NCBI GenBank assembly: GCA_016787525.1
Contig: JAEUUP010000129.1
Span: 42,540-106,539 of the forward strand
Length of the DNA: 64,000 bases
Direction of reading: 5' to 3'
Source of the DNA: Saprospiraceae bacterium
GTDB lineage: Bacteria > Bacteroidota > Bacteroidia > Chitinophagales > Saprospiraceae
Shown: one piece after another, positions 16,595 to 25,973 of the stretch
How positions within the stretch are numbered: position 1 is the stretch's first letter
How the letters are laid out: every line of letters starts with the position of its first letter
The notes under the pieces: model-generated
The model's database searches: none
What the model saw: the letters and a program-made list of their open reading frames with translations, nothing else
What the model was told of the DNA's origin: nothing
Translations under genes and position numbers: made by a program

Positions 16595-19500
16595 AAGAGT
16601 GGAATTTTTACAATGAAATGAGTGTCGTTTTCTATTATCTCAACAGGTGTATTGGTGAGGTAACGATAGAGATTGACAAAATTGACCAAACCTCGTTTGT
16701 TGCTCGTGGCAACAAAGTTTTTCTTTTGCAAATTGTTGCGCACAATAAGCGTTTGCCCCCCCTCTCCAGTAGGAGTTCTTTGAACAGTATTTTCGGTAAA
16801 AATATCAATCACCAGCGGTGTTTCGCTGTCAATGATATTGTGTTTCATAGCATTCTCGATGAGATTTTGGAGGGTTACAGGCACTATTTTTTGTTGCAAA
16901 GCCATTTCAGAAACAGTGATATTGACAATCAATCCTTCTTCAAAACGCGTTTTTTGCAGTTTTACAAAGTTTTCAGCAAACTTAATTTCATCGCTGAGCT
17001 GTACCGTTTCAGATTCACTGCTTTTGAGGATATACCGATATGTTTTACTCAAACTTTCTAAGAAATCGTTGGCAATTTTGCTATCAATCTGAATCAAACT
17101 ACTGAGGGAGGTCAATGAGTTGAACAGAAAATGTGGATTGAGCTGTTGTTTCAAACCTTCGTACTGCATCACTGATTTTTCTTTTTCGAGCAATTGAGCC
17201 TTGCGTTGTAAGTCGGCAAGTCGCTCTCTTTGCTCGTTGCGATTGCGCCAATAAGCATAAACTAAACCACCGAACAAGGCAAACCACAAAGCCCAAAACC
17301 AAAAAGACTTGTAGAAAACCACATCCACATGCACATCAATTGTTTTTTCTTCAACCTGCCAATCATTCACATTGAGGCTGGCTTTGTAGCGAAACGTATA
17401 GTTGCCGCCCGACAAATTGGTGTAAACAACCTTTGGGTCTTGTGTAATATGCCATTCTGTGTCGAATCCATCGAGTTTGTAGGCAAACCACGTTTGTGAG
17501 GGATTGAAATAATTGAGAGCTACCAGATTGAGCGAAATGGAGTTTTCATGTGGTTGAAGTTTAATAGCAATATGTGCTCCACCGTCATCTTCCACCAATT
17601 GCTTTTCTACGTTTGCCGCAGAAAAATGCGAAATATAGCAATTGAGTTTGCGCTTTTCAGTTGTATAATTCAATGGATTGAAACGGATATAACCTTTTTG
17701 TGTGGGCATAATGATGTCGCCCGAAGACGTTGTATAGCTTTCATGTTCTGTAAATGCCAATGTGGGCAAACCATCTTGCAGACCAAAATGCGTAAAACTT
17801 TGACGACTGCTGTCCAAAAGCATTAAGCCACGGGTTGTACCAATCCAAATGCGATTCAAGGCATCCACAGCGAGACAAGACGCGGAATTACTACACAGTC
17901 CATTATCAGTGTTGTAAGTTTTGAATAAGTTGGTTTCGACGTTGATTTCCGTCACACCATGGCTTGTTGCAATCCAAATATGACCATTTAGGTCTTCTTT
18001 GATGGACATAACCAGATTGCCTGCGATGGAATTGACACCGTTACTTTTCCAATGGTACGTTTTTTGAGTGTTAGGGTCGTACATGCCCAAGCCTTTCTCA
18101 CTGAAACCCAACCAATACCGTCCTTTGCTGTCGTGTAGAAACGACCAACCTTCTAAGCCCACAAAGCGTTTCAAATAAGGATGTTCGCTAATGCTCTTCA
18201 AGGTCAGAGTTTGAGGGTCGAATTGATAATAACCATCGCCATCTATTGTTGAAAACCAAAACTGATTATTTCTATCCTTAAATAAACGCATATAACTCAA
18301 TTTAGGCAATTGTTTGTCAAAAAACAGCATTTTGCTGGTCTGAGTATCGTATCGGTTAAGTCCTTTCGACGTGACGACCCAGATATTGTCTTGATTGTCG
18401 CTTATGACTTGTCGGATAGAGTTGTAGGCGATGACTGGAGGTTTGTTGAGTTCATTGCGCCATTCACGATAGGTTTTTGTTTTTATATCGTATTTCGACA
18501 CGCCATCCACTGCTCCAAACCACAGGTTTTTGTCCTTGTCTTCTACCACAGAGCGCGCCCAACGACGGCTTCGGATGCCGAAATCTTTGCCAAAAGGCAA
18601 AATGGTTTCAAATAGATTGCGTTCGGGGTGGAAATAGTTGATGCCTTCATTGCCACCGAGCCAAATAGTGCCTTCTTTGTCGCAAAAAATGCTCAAATGC
18701 ACATTGCACGACGGAGTCCAAGTCTTTTGTTCATCCAATACATATTGCTTAAAACCATTGGTTTCAGGCAGATATTGCAACAAACCAATGTGTTTGGTAC
18801 TAATCCAAATACCGTTTTTCTTATCTTTAAGAACGAAATACTCTCTTGACAAAGCAGGGTCAAGAGTCAGTAAAGGCGCATCATAGACTTCCAAATCTTG
18901 AAAATCAGCCGTCAACCGCACAACTTTGGGCATACTCAAAGTGGTTAACCACAAACGATTCTGTTCGTCGAAACCCAACGACCCAATGGATAAATTGCCA
19001 ATAGACGCAGTTTTGATACTGAGGGGTAGCTTCCACGCTTTTTCTGTACCACAATCAAAAACAATGATACCTTGATCCGAACCAATGTACAAACGGTTGT
19101 CTTTCAAAACAGCTTCTGTTAAAGGCGCAGCTAACAAACTATCTTTTTCACCATATCGAACAGTTTTATTACTGAGGGGGGTATATTTAATCAGACCTTT
19201 GTCTGTCATCATAAAAATATCTTTACCCATCGCTATCATGCGATAAATAGTTAGTCCGTTGAAGGTTTCAATGCGATTAAAATTGTTTTTAGCATAGTTT
19301 AACTCCGCCAAACCACTGTCGAACCCAAAAAACAAACGTCCCGACCCATCTGTCACCATGCTGTAAACGATGCCCGACAAAGGCGAGTGATTGTTGCCTG
19401 AACGATAGGCGTATGTTCTGATTTTTTGCCCATCGTACCGATTCAATGCCCCCAAACTACCGAACCACATATAGCCCCACTTGTCCTGCCCAATCATCTG

Positions 19501-19623
19501 TATATGCCCATCGTGCAAACCATCGGCAACCGTTAGGTGTCGAAAGCTAATGGGTGGCGTTTGTCCATAAAGACTGATCCAACTCAACCAACAAATGAGA
19601 AAAAAAGGTAGAGCTTTAGTCAT
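16591..19623 (-). CDS. Periplasmic-propeller sensor histidine kinase (Y_Y_Y, His_kinase)
   Basis: A 1010-residue membrane sensor. The ATG at 19623 is preferred because it starts directly at the signal peptide (MTKALPFFLICWLSWISLYGQ); another start at 19647 would overlap the globin gene. About a dozen two-component propeller repeats (YMWFGSLGALNRYDG, NLWFGAVDGVSKYD, HIWIATSHGVTEIN) form the periplasmic sensor. A Y_Y_Y domain and one transmembrane helix (FWFWALWFALFGGLVYAYW) follow. The kinase is of the LytS/YehU type with LNPHFLFNSL as the His box and NLIENAMKH as the N box. Its partner is the LytTR regulator. A short in-frame remnant of the stem-loop repeat lies at 16756-16789. Confidence 0.9.
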   Translation of the reverse strand: MTKALPFFLICWLSWISLYGQTPPISFRHLTVADGLHDGHIQMIGQDKWGYMWFGSLGALNRYDGQKIRTYAYRSGNNHSPLSGIVYSMVTDGSGRLFFGFDSGLAELNYAKNNFNRIETFNGLTIYRMIAMGKDIFMMTDKGLIKYTPLSNKTVRYGEKDSLLAAPLTEAVLKDNRLYIGSDQGIIVFDCGTEKAWKLPLSIKTASIGNLSIGSLGFDEQNRLWLTTLSMPKVVRLTADFQDLEVYDAPLLTLDPALSREYFVLKDKKNGIWISTKHIGLLQYLPETNGFKQYVLDEQKTWTPSCNVHLSIFCDKEGTIWLGGNEGINYFHPERNLFETILPFGKDFGIRSRRWARSVVEDKDKNLWFGAVDGVSKYDIKTKTYREWRNELNKPPVIAYNSIRQVISDNQDNIWVVTSKGLNRYDTQTSKMLFFDKQLPKLSYMRLFKDRNNQFWFSTIDGDGYYQFDPQTLTLKSISEHPYLKRFVGLEGWSFLHDSKGRYWLGFSEKGLGMYDPNTQKTYHWKSNGVNSIAGNLVMSIKEDLNGHIWIATSHGVTEINVETNLFKTYNTDNGLCSNSASCLAVDALNRIWIGTTRGLMLLDSSRQSFTHFGLQDGLPTLAFTEHESYTTSSGDIIMPTQKGYIRFNPLNYTTEKRKLNCYISHFSAANVEKQLVEDDGGAHIAIKLQPHENSISLNLVALNYFNPSQTWFAYKLDGFDTEWHITQDPKVVYTNLSGGNYTFRYKASLNVNDWQVEEKTIDVHVDVVFYKSFWFWALWFALFGGLVYAYWRNRNEQRERLADLQRKAQLLEKEKSVMQYEGLKQQLNPHFLFNSLTSLSSLIQIDSKIANDFLESLSKTYRYILKSSESETVQLSDEIKFAENFVKLQKTRFEEGLIVNITVSEMALQQKIVPVTLQNLIENAMKHNIIDSETPLVIDIFTENTVQRTPTGEGGQTLIVRNNLQKKNFVATSNKRGLVNFVNLYRYLTNTPVEIIENDTHFIVKIPLL
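16756..16789 (-). repeat. Stem-loop repeat remnant inside histidine kinase gene
   Basis: Reads on the reverse strand as TACTGTTCAAAG ... GGAGAGGGGG. It matches both ends of the stem-loop repeats at 2400-2450 and 34148-34200 but is internally shortened. It is translated in frame as VQRTPTGEGGQ near the kinase domain. Confidence 0.5.
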
Positions 19624-19630
19624 TTGATTT

Positions 19631-20038
19631 TTATTTTGCAGCTTCAATCATTGTTTCAGAAAGGATGGTGTAGCATTTTTTCCAAGCCGCTTCCACTTCA
19701 TCGTTCCAGTCATCATCCAAACCTTGTTTCAGTGTCCACAACAAAGCATCACCCACCAATTTATAATGTCCTTCTTTCACGCCATACCCTTTATGTCTGA
19801 CAGCCAAATGCCGAACCGTATCAATCAACTCGTGGAATCTGTCCAATCGAGCTACAATAAGGTTGAACATAGTTACTACTTTCACATTTTGTTCAGTCAT
19901 GTCGTTGGGAAACATTTTTCGCACGCTCGGATTGTCAAGAAACAACTTTGAGTAGAAAGCATCGGCGATGACTTCAGGTCGGACATGTCGAAAATGCGCC
20001 CACGACGATTTGACTAATTTGATTTCGTTTTCTGTCAT
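19631..20038 (-). CDS. Single-domain globin
   Basis: A 135-residue globin-fold protein when started at the ATG at 20038 (MTENEIKLVKSSW); a longer frame from 20086 adds 16 residues unlike the family. The stretches LVKSSWAHFRHVRPEVIADAFYSKLFLDNPSVRKMFP and AVRHKGYGVKEGHYKLVGDALLWTLKQGL fit single-domain and flavohaemoglobin-type globins. The likely proximal histidine is in the AVRHKGYG segment. It would bind haem and O2 or NO. It is immediately upstream of the histidine kinase gene on the same strand, possibly co-transcribed. Confidence 0.85.
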   Translation of the reverse strand: MTENEIKLVKSSWAHFRHVRPEVIADAFYSKLFLDNPSVRKMFPNDMTEQNVKVVTMFNLIVARLDRFHELIDTVRHLAVRHKGYGVKEGHYKLVGDALLWTLKQGLDDDWNDEVEAAWKKCYTILSETMIEAAK

Positions 20039-20333
20039 AACACAATAAATTGAGCATAAACGGAATGCTTTTCTGCAAATATCCATGAAGTTTACTAAAA
20101 AGCGGCAAACATTTTATGCGAAGCGTAGCGAACTTCAAATAAACCGTTGTACAACAACTGTCAGATTGAGCCAGTCGAAGAGCCGATTTTACTGAGGGGG
20201 TAAATAATAGTCGAGCAAAAAAGCCGAAGCATCGAAAAGCAAGGAAAAAAATAAGCATAGAATAAAAAAAACAAAAAGAAACGCTTTTCTTTACCAGTGG
20301 TTTTAAGTGTAAAATCAACTAAATTTTATCAAA
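20039..20333. other. Divergent intergenic region
   Basis: AT-rich spacer between the globin gene and the haem-binding-protein gene, with a dispersed 10-mer copy at 20190. No RNA gene was seen. Confidence 0.4.
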
Positions 20334-20846
20334 ATGAAAAAGAAACTTTTATTAGGTTTAGCGGCTGTTTTGGTCATCATTCAGTTTTTCCCTATCACAA
20401 AAAACAATTCAGATGACCAACTTTATGATATTTCAAAAGCCTACGACGTGCCAGAGGAGGTCGCAGGTATTTTAAAAGTGGCTTGCAACGATTGCCACAG
20501 CAACAAAACAGAATATCCTTGGTATGCCAAAATCCAACCCGTAGCTTGGTGGCTGCAACACCACGTGGATGAAGGCAAACGCGAACTCAACTTTTCAGAA
20601 TTTACAACCCGTAAAATTGCTGTTCAGAACCATAAATTGGAAGAAATCGTCGAACAAGTGGAGGCAAATGAGATGCCTTTGCCCTCTTATACTTGGTTGG
20701 GTTTACATTCTGGAGCAAAACTGAGTGCAGAGCAAAAGCAAAAACTCATCACTTGGGCAAAAGCGCAAATGGACACTTTGAAAGCACACTATCCAGCCGA
20801 TAGTTTGATATTGAAACGACCACAAGGCCCGCCACCAGCTCACTAG
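20334..20846 (+). CDS. Haem-binding domain protein
   Basis: A 170-residue exported protein with an N-terminal hydrophobic segment (LLLGLAAVLVIIQFFPI). A single c-type haem motif CNDCH (residues 51-55) is followed by SNKTEYPWYAKIQPVAWWLQHHVDEGKRELNFSEF, the signature of the Haem_bd family common in Bacteroidota. It probably transfers electrons in the periplasm. The partner is unknown. It ends in a Pro-rich tail. Confidence 0.85.
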   Translation: MKKKLLLGLAAVLVIIQFFPITKNNSDDQLYDISKAYDVPEEVAGILKVACNDCHSNKTEYPWYAKIQPVAWWLQHHVDEGKRELNFSEFTTRKIAVQNHKLEEIVEQVEANEMPLPSYTWLGLHSGAKLSAEQKQKLITWAKAQMDTLKAHYPADSLILKRPQGPPPAH

Positions 20847-20865
20847 AATTGGGATTGAAAAAGAT

Positions 20866-20901
20866 AAAACCTTGCAAAAACGGTGTATTTTGCAAGGTTT
20901 T
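20866..20901. terminator. Terminator hairpin
   Basis: Arms AAAACCTTGCAAAA and TTTTGCAAGGTTTT form a 14-bp stem after the haem-binding gene. The A/T ends of the stem give a T run in either direction. Confidence 0.7.
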
Positions 20902-20924
20902 GTACTCACTAAAAGCACTTAACA

Positions 20925-21635
20925 ATGAAAAACTATTTCTTTTTCATACTCTTATTTGCTTTAAGCTGCACAAATATAAGTGAGCCGAAAAAAGCAGAAG
21001 AGTCACCTAAAAAAGCAGTAAGCTTTGAACAACTCTCAGGGAAGTATGGCTTATTTACTGAGGGGTTGAATGGTCCGATGGATAAATGTGTTAAATCCGA
21101 GGGCGATAAAATCACGATGACAGCGGGTAAAGAAACCGATTTTTTTATTGAACCTGGGTCGCCTCCATACGAATTTGCCAACGCGCCTTTGCTTTTGATG
21201 CCCGTTGACAATACCAAACCTTTTACTTTTTCATTCAAAACGACACCTGTTCACACCGTCAAATACGATGCAGGCATGGCTTTTTTGTATGTGGATAATA
21301 AGCATTGGCTCAAATTCGCCTTTGAAGCAGATGAAAGACTCAATCACCGCCTCGTCACCGTGAAAACAAAAGACTTTTCGGACGACAATAACCATGATGC
21401 TGTTAAAAGCAGCAGCGTATTTATGAAAATCTCATCTGATACGAAAGTGGTTGGTTTTTATTATTCGATAGATGGCAAAGAGTGGCAGTTGGTCAGAGTA
21501 TTCAAAAACGAGTATCCCACTACATTGCACCTCGGTATTGGCACACAGTCGCCTACTGGGCAGGGAAATCAGTCGGTTTTTGAGCAAATTGAATTCAAAA
21601 ACGAAAGTGTCAAGGATTTTAGAATGGGTATTTAA
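20925..21635 (+). CDS. DUF1349 lipoprotein
   Basis: A 236-residue predicted lipoprotein (MKNYFFFILLFALSC, Cys15 lipidated). It has a concanavalin-like DUF1349 domain, seen in AGMAFLYVDNKHWLKFAFE, VGFYYSIDGKEWQLVRVF and LHLGIGTQSP. DUF1349 proteins are thought to bind carbohydrate but no activity is established. A 10-mer copy lies at 21056 in the gene and another at 21639 just after the stop. Confidence 0.8.
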   Translation: MKNYFFFILLFALSCTNISEPKKAEESPKKAVSFEQLSGKYGLFTEGLNGPMDKCVKSEGDKITMTAGKETDFFIEPGSPPYEFANAPLLLMPVDNTKPFTFSFKTTPVHTVKYDAGMAFLYVDNKHWLKFAFEADERLNHRLVTVKTKDFSDDNNHDAVKSSSVFMKISSDTKVVGFYYSIDGKEWQLVRVFKNEYPTTLHLGIGTQSPTGQGNQSVFEQIEFKNESVKDFRMGI

Positions 21636-21671
21636 GACCCCCTCAGTACAGGACTTTAAAAACAATTAAAA

Positions 21672-22205
21672 ATGAAAATCATCACTCAATACAGCGTCTT
21701 ATGCGCTTTTTTATTCGCTCTCAATCATCTCGCAGCCCAAGTTAGTCTGCCTGAACCCAAGCTCGAATTCATCTTTGAAGCCAAAGTCACCCTCGACCCT
21801 GTGCATGAGGTGGGTGTAACAACCTACGGCAAACGGCGCATCATTCCCATCAACGGCGGCACATTTGAAGGGCCGAATATGAAAGGAGTGGTCATCGCTG
21901 GCGGGGCAGATTGGCAAACCGTCAGAGCCGATGGCACAGCCGATTTAGAAGCCCGTTATACACTCAAAACAGACGATGGGGTGTTGATTTATATCCAAAA
22001 TAAAGGCATTCGTCATGCTAAACCTGAGGTTTTAGCTCGTTTGGCAAAAGGAGAAAAAGTGGACCCATCCGAATATTATATGCGTACAGCAGCGGCATTT
22101 GAGGTGGCAGAAGGCAAATATGCGTGGCTCAACAAAGTTGTGGTTGTCTCTACGGGCGCACGTATGGCTGACCATGTTTTGCTGCGGTTCTACAAAGTTC
22201 TTTAG
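21672..22205 (+). CDS. Secreted DUF3237 protein
   Basis: A 177-residue protein with a signal peptide (LCAFLFALNHLAAQ) followed by a DUF3237 beta-barrel domain. Recognisable blocks are KLEFIFEAKVTLDP, GKRRIIPINGGTFEGPNMKGVVIAGGADWQTVRADGTADLEARYTLKT and DDGVLIYIQNKGIRH. The biochemical role is unknown. Relatives often sit beside aromatic-degradation genes, which agrees with the CoA-ligase cluster that follows. Confidence 0.85.
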   Translation: MKIITQYSVLCAFLFALNHLAAQVSLPEPKLEFIFEAKVTLDPVHEVGVTTYGKRRIIPINGGTFEGPNMKGVVIAGGADWQTVRADGTADLEARYTLKTDDGVLIYIQNKGIRHAKPEVLARLAKGEKVDPSEYYMRTAAAFEVAEGKYAWLNKVVVVSTGARMADHVLLRFYKVL

Positions 22206-22264
22206 AGTCGAAAAACCACCCCTCAGTAAAGTCTTTATTTTTTATAAAATAACACCACAAAATA

Positions 22265-22294
22265 TTGGATTGGTATAAGGCTGCCTTATATTTG
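22265..22294 (+). promoter_or_regulatory. Bacteroidota-type promoter before crotonase gene
   Basis: A -33 TTG at 22265-22267 is separated by 19 bp from TATATTTG at 22287-22294, which matches the Bacteroidota -7 consensus TAnnTTTG. The start codon is at 22331. Confidence 0.6.
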
Positions 22295-22330
22295 TGAAAC
22301 GTTTTTCTATCACAAATATAAAACCGCCTC

Positions 22331-23125
22331 ATGCCAAATCACCATATTTTCAGCAATATCACGCCCAATTTGACGGTTGAGATCGAGGACAACATTCTTC
22401 TCGTAGCACTCAATCGCCCCGATAAGCGCAATGCGCTCAATGATGAGACCATTTTAGGTCTCGAAACAATCTTTTCACACATTCCAGACGGTGTTAAGTG
22501 TGCCATTATTTATGGAGAAGGCAAACATTTCAGTGCGGGTCTCGACCTCTCAGAACTCAAAGAACGCAATGCTGTGCAAGGCTTGTATCACTCGCGTATG
22601 TGGCATCGCGCTTTAGACAAAGTTCAATTTGGCTCAGTGCCTGTTGTCGCTGTTTTGCATGGTGCTTGCGTCGGTGGTGGTTTGGAGTTAGCCAGTGCTT
22701 GTCACATTCGAGTGGCTGAGAGTTCTACTTTCTATGCTTTGCCCGAAGGTCAACGGGGTATTTTTGTGGGTGGCGGCGCATCCGTTCGTTTGCCCAAATT
22801 GATTGGCATGGCGCGTATGACCGACATGATGCTCACGGGTCGTGTCTTAACAGCTACTGAGGGGGTCACTTTTGGTTTGTCGCAATACCTTGTTGACGAT
22901 AAGGCGGGTTTGGAAAAGGCAATGGAATTGGCAAAAAAGATAAGCAACAACGCAGGTATGACAAATTATGCCCTCATGCACATCCTACCACGCATCGTTG
23001 ATGCAGGTCAAGATGGAGGCTTGATGATGGAGTCGCTCATAGCGGCCATCGCTCAGGATGCGCCCGAAGCCAAATCGCGTTTGCAAGATTTTCTTGAAGG
23101 ACGAGCTAAAAAAGTGGGGGAATAA
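22331..23125 (+). CDS. Crotonase-family enoyl-CoA hydratase
   Basis: A 264-residue crotonase. The oxyanion-hole segments are GEGKHFSAGLDLSEL and HGACVGGGLELASACHIRVA, and ALPEGQRGIFVGGGASVRLPKLIG covers the usual catalytic Glu region. It is followed within 12-66 bp by a feruloyl/coumaroyl-CoA ligase, so the likely substrate is a hydroxycinnamoyl-CoA. Whether it only hydrates the double bond or also cleaves it like Ech/HCHL cannot be decided by eye. The SDR and amidohydrolase at 41.7-43.4 kb favour the hydratase role. A 10-mer copy at 22855 reads TEG. Confidence 0.82.
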   Translation: MPNHHIFSNITPNLTVEIEDNILLVALNRPDKRNALNDETILGLETIFSHIPDGVKCAIIYGEGKHFSAGLDLSELKERNAVQGLYHSRMWHRALDKVQFGSVPVVAVLHGACVGGGLELASACHIRVAESSTFYALPEGQRGIFVGGGASVRLPKLIGMARMTDMMLTGRVLTATEGVTFGLSQYLVDDKAGLEKAMELAKKISNNAGMTNYALMHILPRIVDAGQDGGLMMESLIAAIAQDAPEAKSRLQDFLEGRAKKVGE

Positions 23126-23137
23126 CAATAAAATCCA

Positions 23138-25039
23138 ATGCCTAAAATGACACACAATTTAAAACAAACGCCTTTTCTGAAAATCAAAACCATGAAGGTT
23201 GACATTCAAAAAACAGTCAACGCTGATGGGAATATCATACTGGAATCGTCGGTCGCGCTCAAAACACGCCCGCACCGCTTCACGCAACGACTCATACATT
23301 GGGCGAAAAAAACACCTAATAAGATTTTTATTGCTCAAAAAGACGCACAAGGTCAATGGCAAAGTCTGACTTATAGCCAAACTTTGCAAAAAGTAGAAAC
23401 CATTGCTCAGCATTTGCTACAAACCAATCTTTCGCCCGAACGACCTTTGGCTATTTTGTCCGAAAACAGTATAGAACATGGGCTTATAGCGTTGGCAGCT
23501 TTGCACATTGGTTTGCCTTATTCGCCGATTGCGCCTGCTTATTCCTTAAAATCAACAGATTTTGATAAGTTAAAACACACGATAAATCTTCTGACACCAG
23601 GGTTAATTTTTGTGCAAGACGGCAAACAATACGGAAAAGCACTCGAAGCAGTGGCAGGAGATATTGACATTGTCGCTGTCAACAACCCCCTCAGTCACCA
23701 CACGCATTTTAGTAAGTGGTTGAATCCGCCCCAAGGATTTGATGGTTTGATGGACATTATTGGGTTAATGGTTGTGCGGAATCGGTTTAAAACCATAGAA
23801 CCTGACACAATTGCCAAAATATTGTTCACTTCTGGCTCAACGGGCTTGCCTAAAGGAGTCATCAACACACATGGTAATATCACGACGAATTGGCAACAAA
23901 TCACTCAGATTTTCCCTTTTATGCAAAATGGTGGTCTGACATTCATTGATTGGTTGCCTTGGAATCATGTTTTTGGTGGCAATCATAACTTTGGTTTGAC
24001 GCTATTCAACGGTGGCTCGCTTTATATTGACGAGGGCAATCCAACTCCCAGAGGCATACACAAAACCATCGAAAACCTACGCTATATTGCGCCGACTATG
24101 TACTGCAACGTACCCAAAGGCTTCGAGGAGTTGATTCCGCATTTGAAAGCTGACAAAGCGTTGTGCGAACATTTTTTTAGTCAGTTGAAACTTTTATTTT
24201 ATGCAGGAGCAGGGATGCCGCAGCATGTGTGGGATGCATTGGAACAATTGGCTTACGAGACTACGGGCAAGCGTGTCTTGATTTCAACAGGTTTGGGCAT
24301 GACCGAAGCGAGTCCGTCGTGCATGTTCAACACCCATTTTGGCAGCTTCCCAAGTATGTTAGGTACGCCTGTGGCGGGCATGTCGCTCAAATTGGTGCCA
24401 AATGGCGACAAAATGGAAGTCCGTTTCCGTGCGCCAAACGTAACATCGGGCTATTGGCGCAATCCCGAAGCGACAGCAAAAGCTTTTGATACTGAGGGGT
24501 ATTACTGCACAGGTGATGCCCTGAAATTCGTGGACGAAAACGACCCCAATCAAGGCATGATATTCGACGGACGCATCGCCGAAGATTTCAAATTGGACAC
24601 AGGTACTTGGGTGAGTGTGGGTGTTTTGAAGGCAAAATTCATCACAGCAGGCAAAGGTTTGATACAAGATGTGGCGATAACGGGGCATGACCGCTCTTTT
24701 TTAGGCGCAATTGTGTTTCCAGAATTGAATTTTTGTAAAAAATTGGCAAGATTGTCCGATTCTGCCGATTTAACGACTGTCATCAACGACCCCTCAGTAA
24801 AAAGTGCATTACAAGGCGTATTGAATGCGTTTGCGAAGCACAGTACAGGCAGCTCGACTTTGATAAAACGTGCGGTTTTTGCGGATTTTACTTTGTCCAT
24901 TGACAAGGGTGAAATCACGGACAAAGGCTCAATTAACCAACGAGCTATTTTGAAAAACCATGCAGATTATGTGGAGAGAATCTACGAAAAAACACTTCAG
25001 CCAACAGTCTTGGAGGTTCAAAAAGATGTTTTTGCCTAA
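23138..25039 (+). CDS. Feruloyl/p-coumaroyl-CoA synthetase (AMP-binding)
   Basis: A 633-residue ANL-superfamily acid-CoA ligase that would activate ferulate or p-coumarate with ATP and CoA. The P-loop KILFTSGSTGLPKGVINTHGN and the A5-like STGLGMTEASP are present. The acceptor-binding stretch MFNTHFGSFPSMLGTPVAG and the late Asp block GYYCTGDALKF and DGRIAEDFKLDTGTWV follow the feruloyl-CoA synthase subfamily. An alternative start at 23192 (MKVDIQKTVNADG) matches the family better than the first ATG. It is in an operon with the crotonase. 10-mer copies: variant 23687, 24490, 24790. Confidence 0.85.
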   Translation: MPKMTHNLKQTPFLKIKTMKVDIQKTVNADGNIILESSVALKTRPHRFTQRLIHWAKKTPNKIFIAQKDAQGQWQSLTYSQTLQKVETIAQHLLQTNLSPERPLAILSENSIEHGLIALAALHIGLPYSPIAPAYSLKSTDFDKLKHTINLLTPGLIFVQDGKQYGKALEAVAGDIDIVAVNNPLSHHTHFSKWLNPPQGFDGLMDIIGLMVVRNRFKTIEPDTIAKILFTSGSTGLPKGVINTHGNITTNWQQITQIFPFMQNGGLTFIDWLPWNHVFGGNHNFGLTLFNGGSLYIDEGNPTPRGIHKTIENLRYIAPTMYCNVPKGFEELIPHLKADKALCEHFFSQLKLLFYAGAGMPQHVWDALEQLAYETTGKRVLISTGLGMTEASPSCMFNTHFGSFPSMLGTPVAGMSLKLVPNGDKMEVRFRAPNVTSGYWRNPEATAKAFDTEGYYCTGDALKFVDENDPNQGMIFDGRIAEDFKLDTGTWVSVGVLKAKFITAGKGLIQDVAITGHDRSFLGAIVFPELNFCKKLARLSDSADLTTVINDPSVKSALQGVLNAFAKHSTGSSTLIKRAVFADFTLSIDKGEITDKGSINQRAILKNHADYVERIYEKTLQPTVLEVQKDVFA

Positions 25040-25078
25040 AATAATATCGCCATGCTGTGAGATTGTCTAATTTTGACG

Positions 25079-25939
25079 ATGCACTTTACACCAACTAAAG
25101 AATCAAATACGAAGAGCTTAAGAGGTCGCTCGGTGCTCAGTGTTATGAAGAGTGGCTCATCGCGTCCCATTCTCATAGAAGATGTTTTGGGGCAAAAATA
25201 TGTCGTTAAACTGCGCAAAAGTCTGAGCAATCCATATGCTGCTGTCTCTGATTTTCTGTCGTTGAGAATAGGTTTTGAACTGGGTTTACCTATCATCGAG
25301 CCACGCTTGATACATATTGATGAGCAAATGGACTTGAGCTGTGTGGATGCTGAAGTGCGCGATATTGTTCTGAAAAGCAGCGGCTGGAACGTGGCTTATC
25401 CTTTTTTTGACCAAGCCAAAGATGCACCCCCTCAGTATTTGATGCCATCAAAACCTTTCTTTCAAGACTTATTTCTGCTCGATGTCTTTCTCTTAAACAT
25501 AGATAGAACGCACCACAATACCAATATTTTAATGCAAAACGACCGCTTCTGGGCGTTTGACTACGAAACATCTTTGAATTTGGTGAGTGTTTTTGACAGC
25601 AAATGTTATGAAGATGCCCCCTCAGTATGGCGTGCTTTGCGAGAGAATCCACTGTTTTTTACTTACACGCCAGAGCAAGTGCACGCTTTTCTTGCACATT
25701 TTAGCGATATAAATATCGAGACCATATTAGCTCAAGTGCCTGCCTCGTGGTTGTCGCTTGATGCAAGCCTTTTTAAAATAAAAATGGCAGCAAAATATCG
25801 TGATTTGTGTCAAAACAGCCGTTTCTTTATGGAAATTTTATCAAAAATGACCGCCTTAGACATAGAATCAGCCGAAGAAAAGAAAAAACGTGCTCTCGAC
25901 AATAGGCGAGCATTTGAAGAACAGATGAAAAAATCATAG
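25079..25939 (+). CDS. HipA-like kinase-domain protein
   Basis: A 286-residue protein started at the ATG at 25079 rather than the in-frame TTG six bases earlier. It resembles the stand-alone HipA-like kinase family (HipA_2). The N-terminus has a Lys-bearing strand (GQKYVVKLRKS), and the later DVFLLNIDRTHHNTNILM with FWAFDYETSLNL gives the catalytic Asp, Asn and metal-binding Asp pattern of HipA-fold kinases. No HipB-type antitoxin is adjacent, so a toxin role is not supported. 10-mer copies at 25428 and 25618 encode PPQY and PSV. Confidence 0.68.
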   Translation: MHFTPTKESNTKSLRGRSVLSVMKSGSSRPILIEDVLGQKYVVKLRKSLSNPYAAVSDFLSLRIGFELGLPIIEPRLIHIDEQMDLSCVDAEVRDIVLKSSGWNVAYPFFDQAKDAPPQYLMPSKPFFQDLFLLDVFLLNIDRTHHNTNILMQNDRFWAFDYETSLNLVSVFDSKCYEDAPSVWRALRENPLFFTYTPEQVHAFLAHFSDINIETILAQVPASWLSLDASLFKIKMAAKYRDLCQNSRFFMEILSKMTALDIESAEEKKKRALDNRRAFEEQMKKS

Positions 25940-25973
25940 AACATTATTTTACAGTCATTAAAAGTCAATCAAA

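Noticed and set aside
25079..25939. HipBA toxin-antitoxin pair
   Set aside because: No HipB-like helix-turn-helix gene is adjacent, and the family is the stand-alone HipA-like kinase type.
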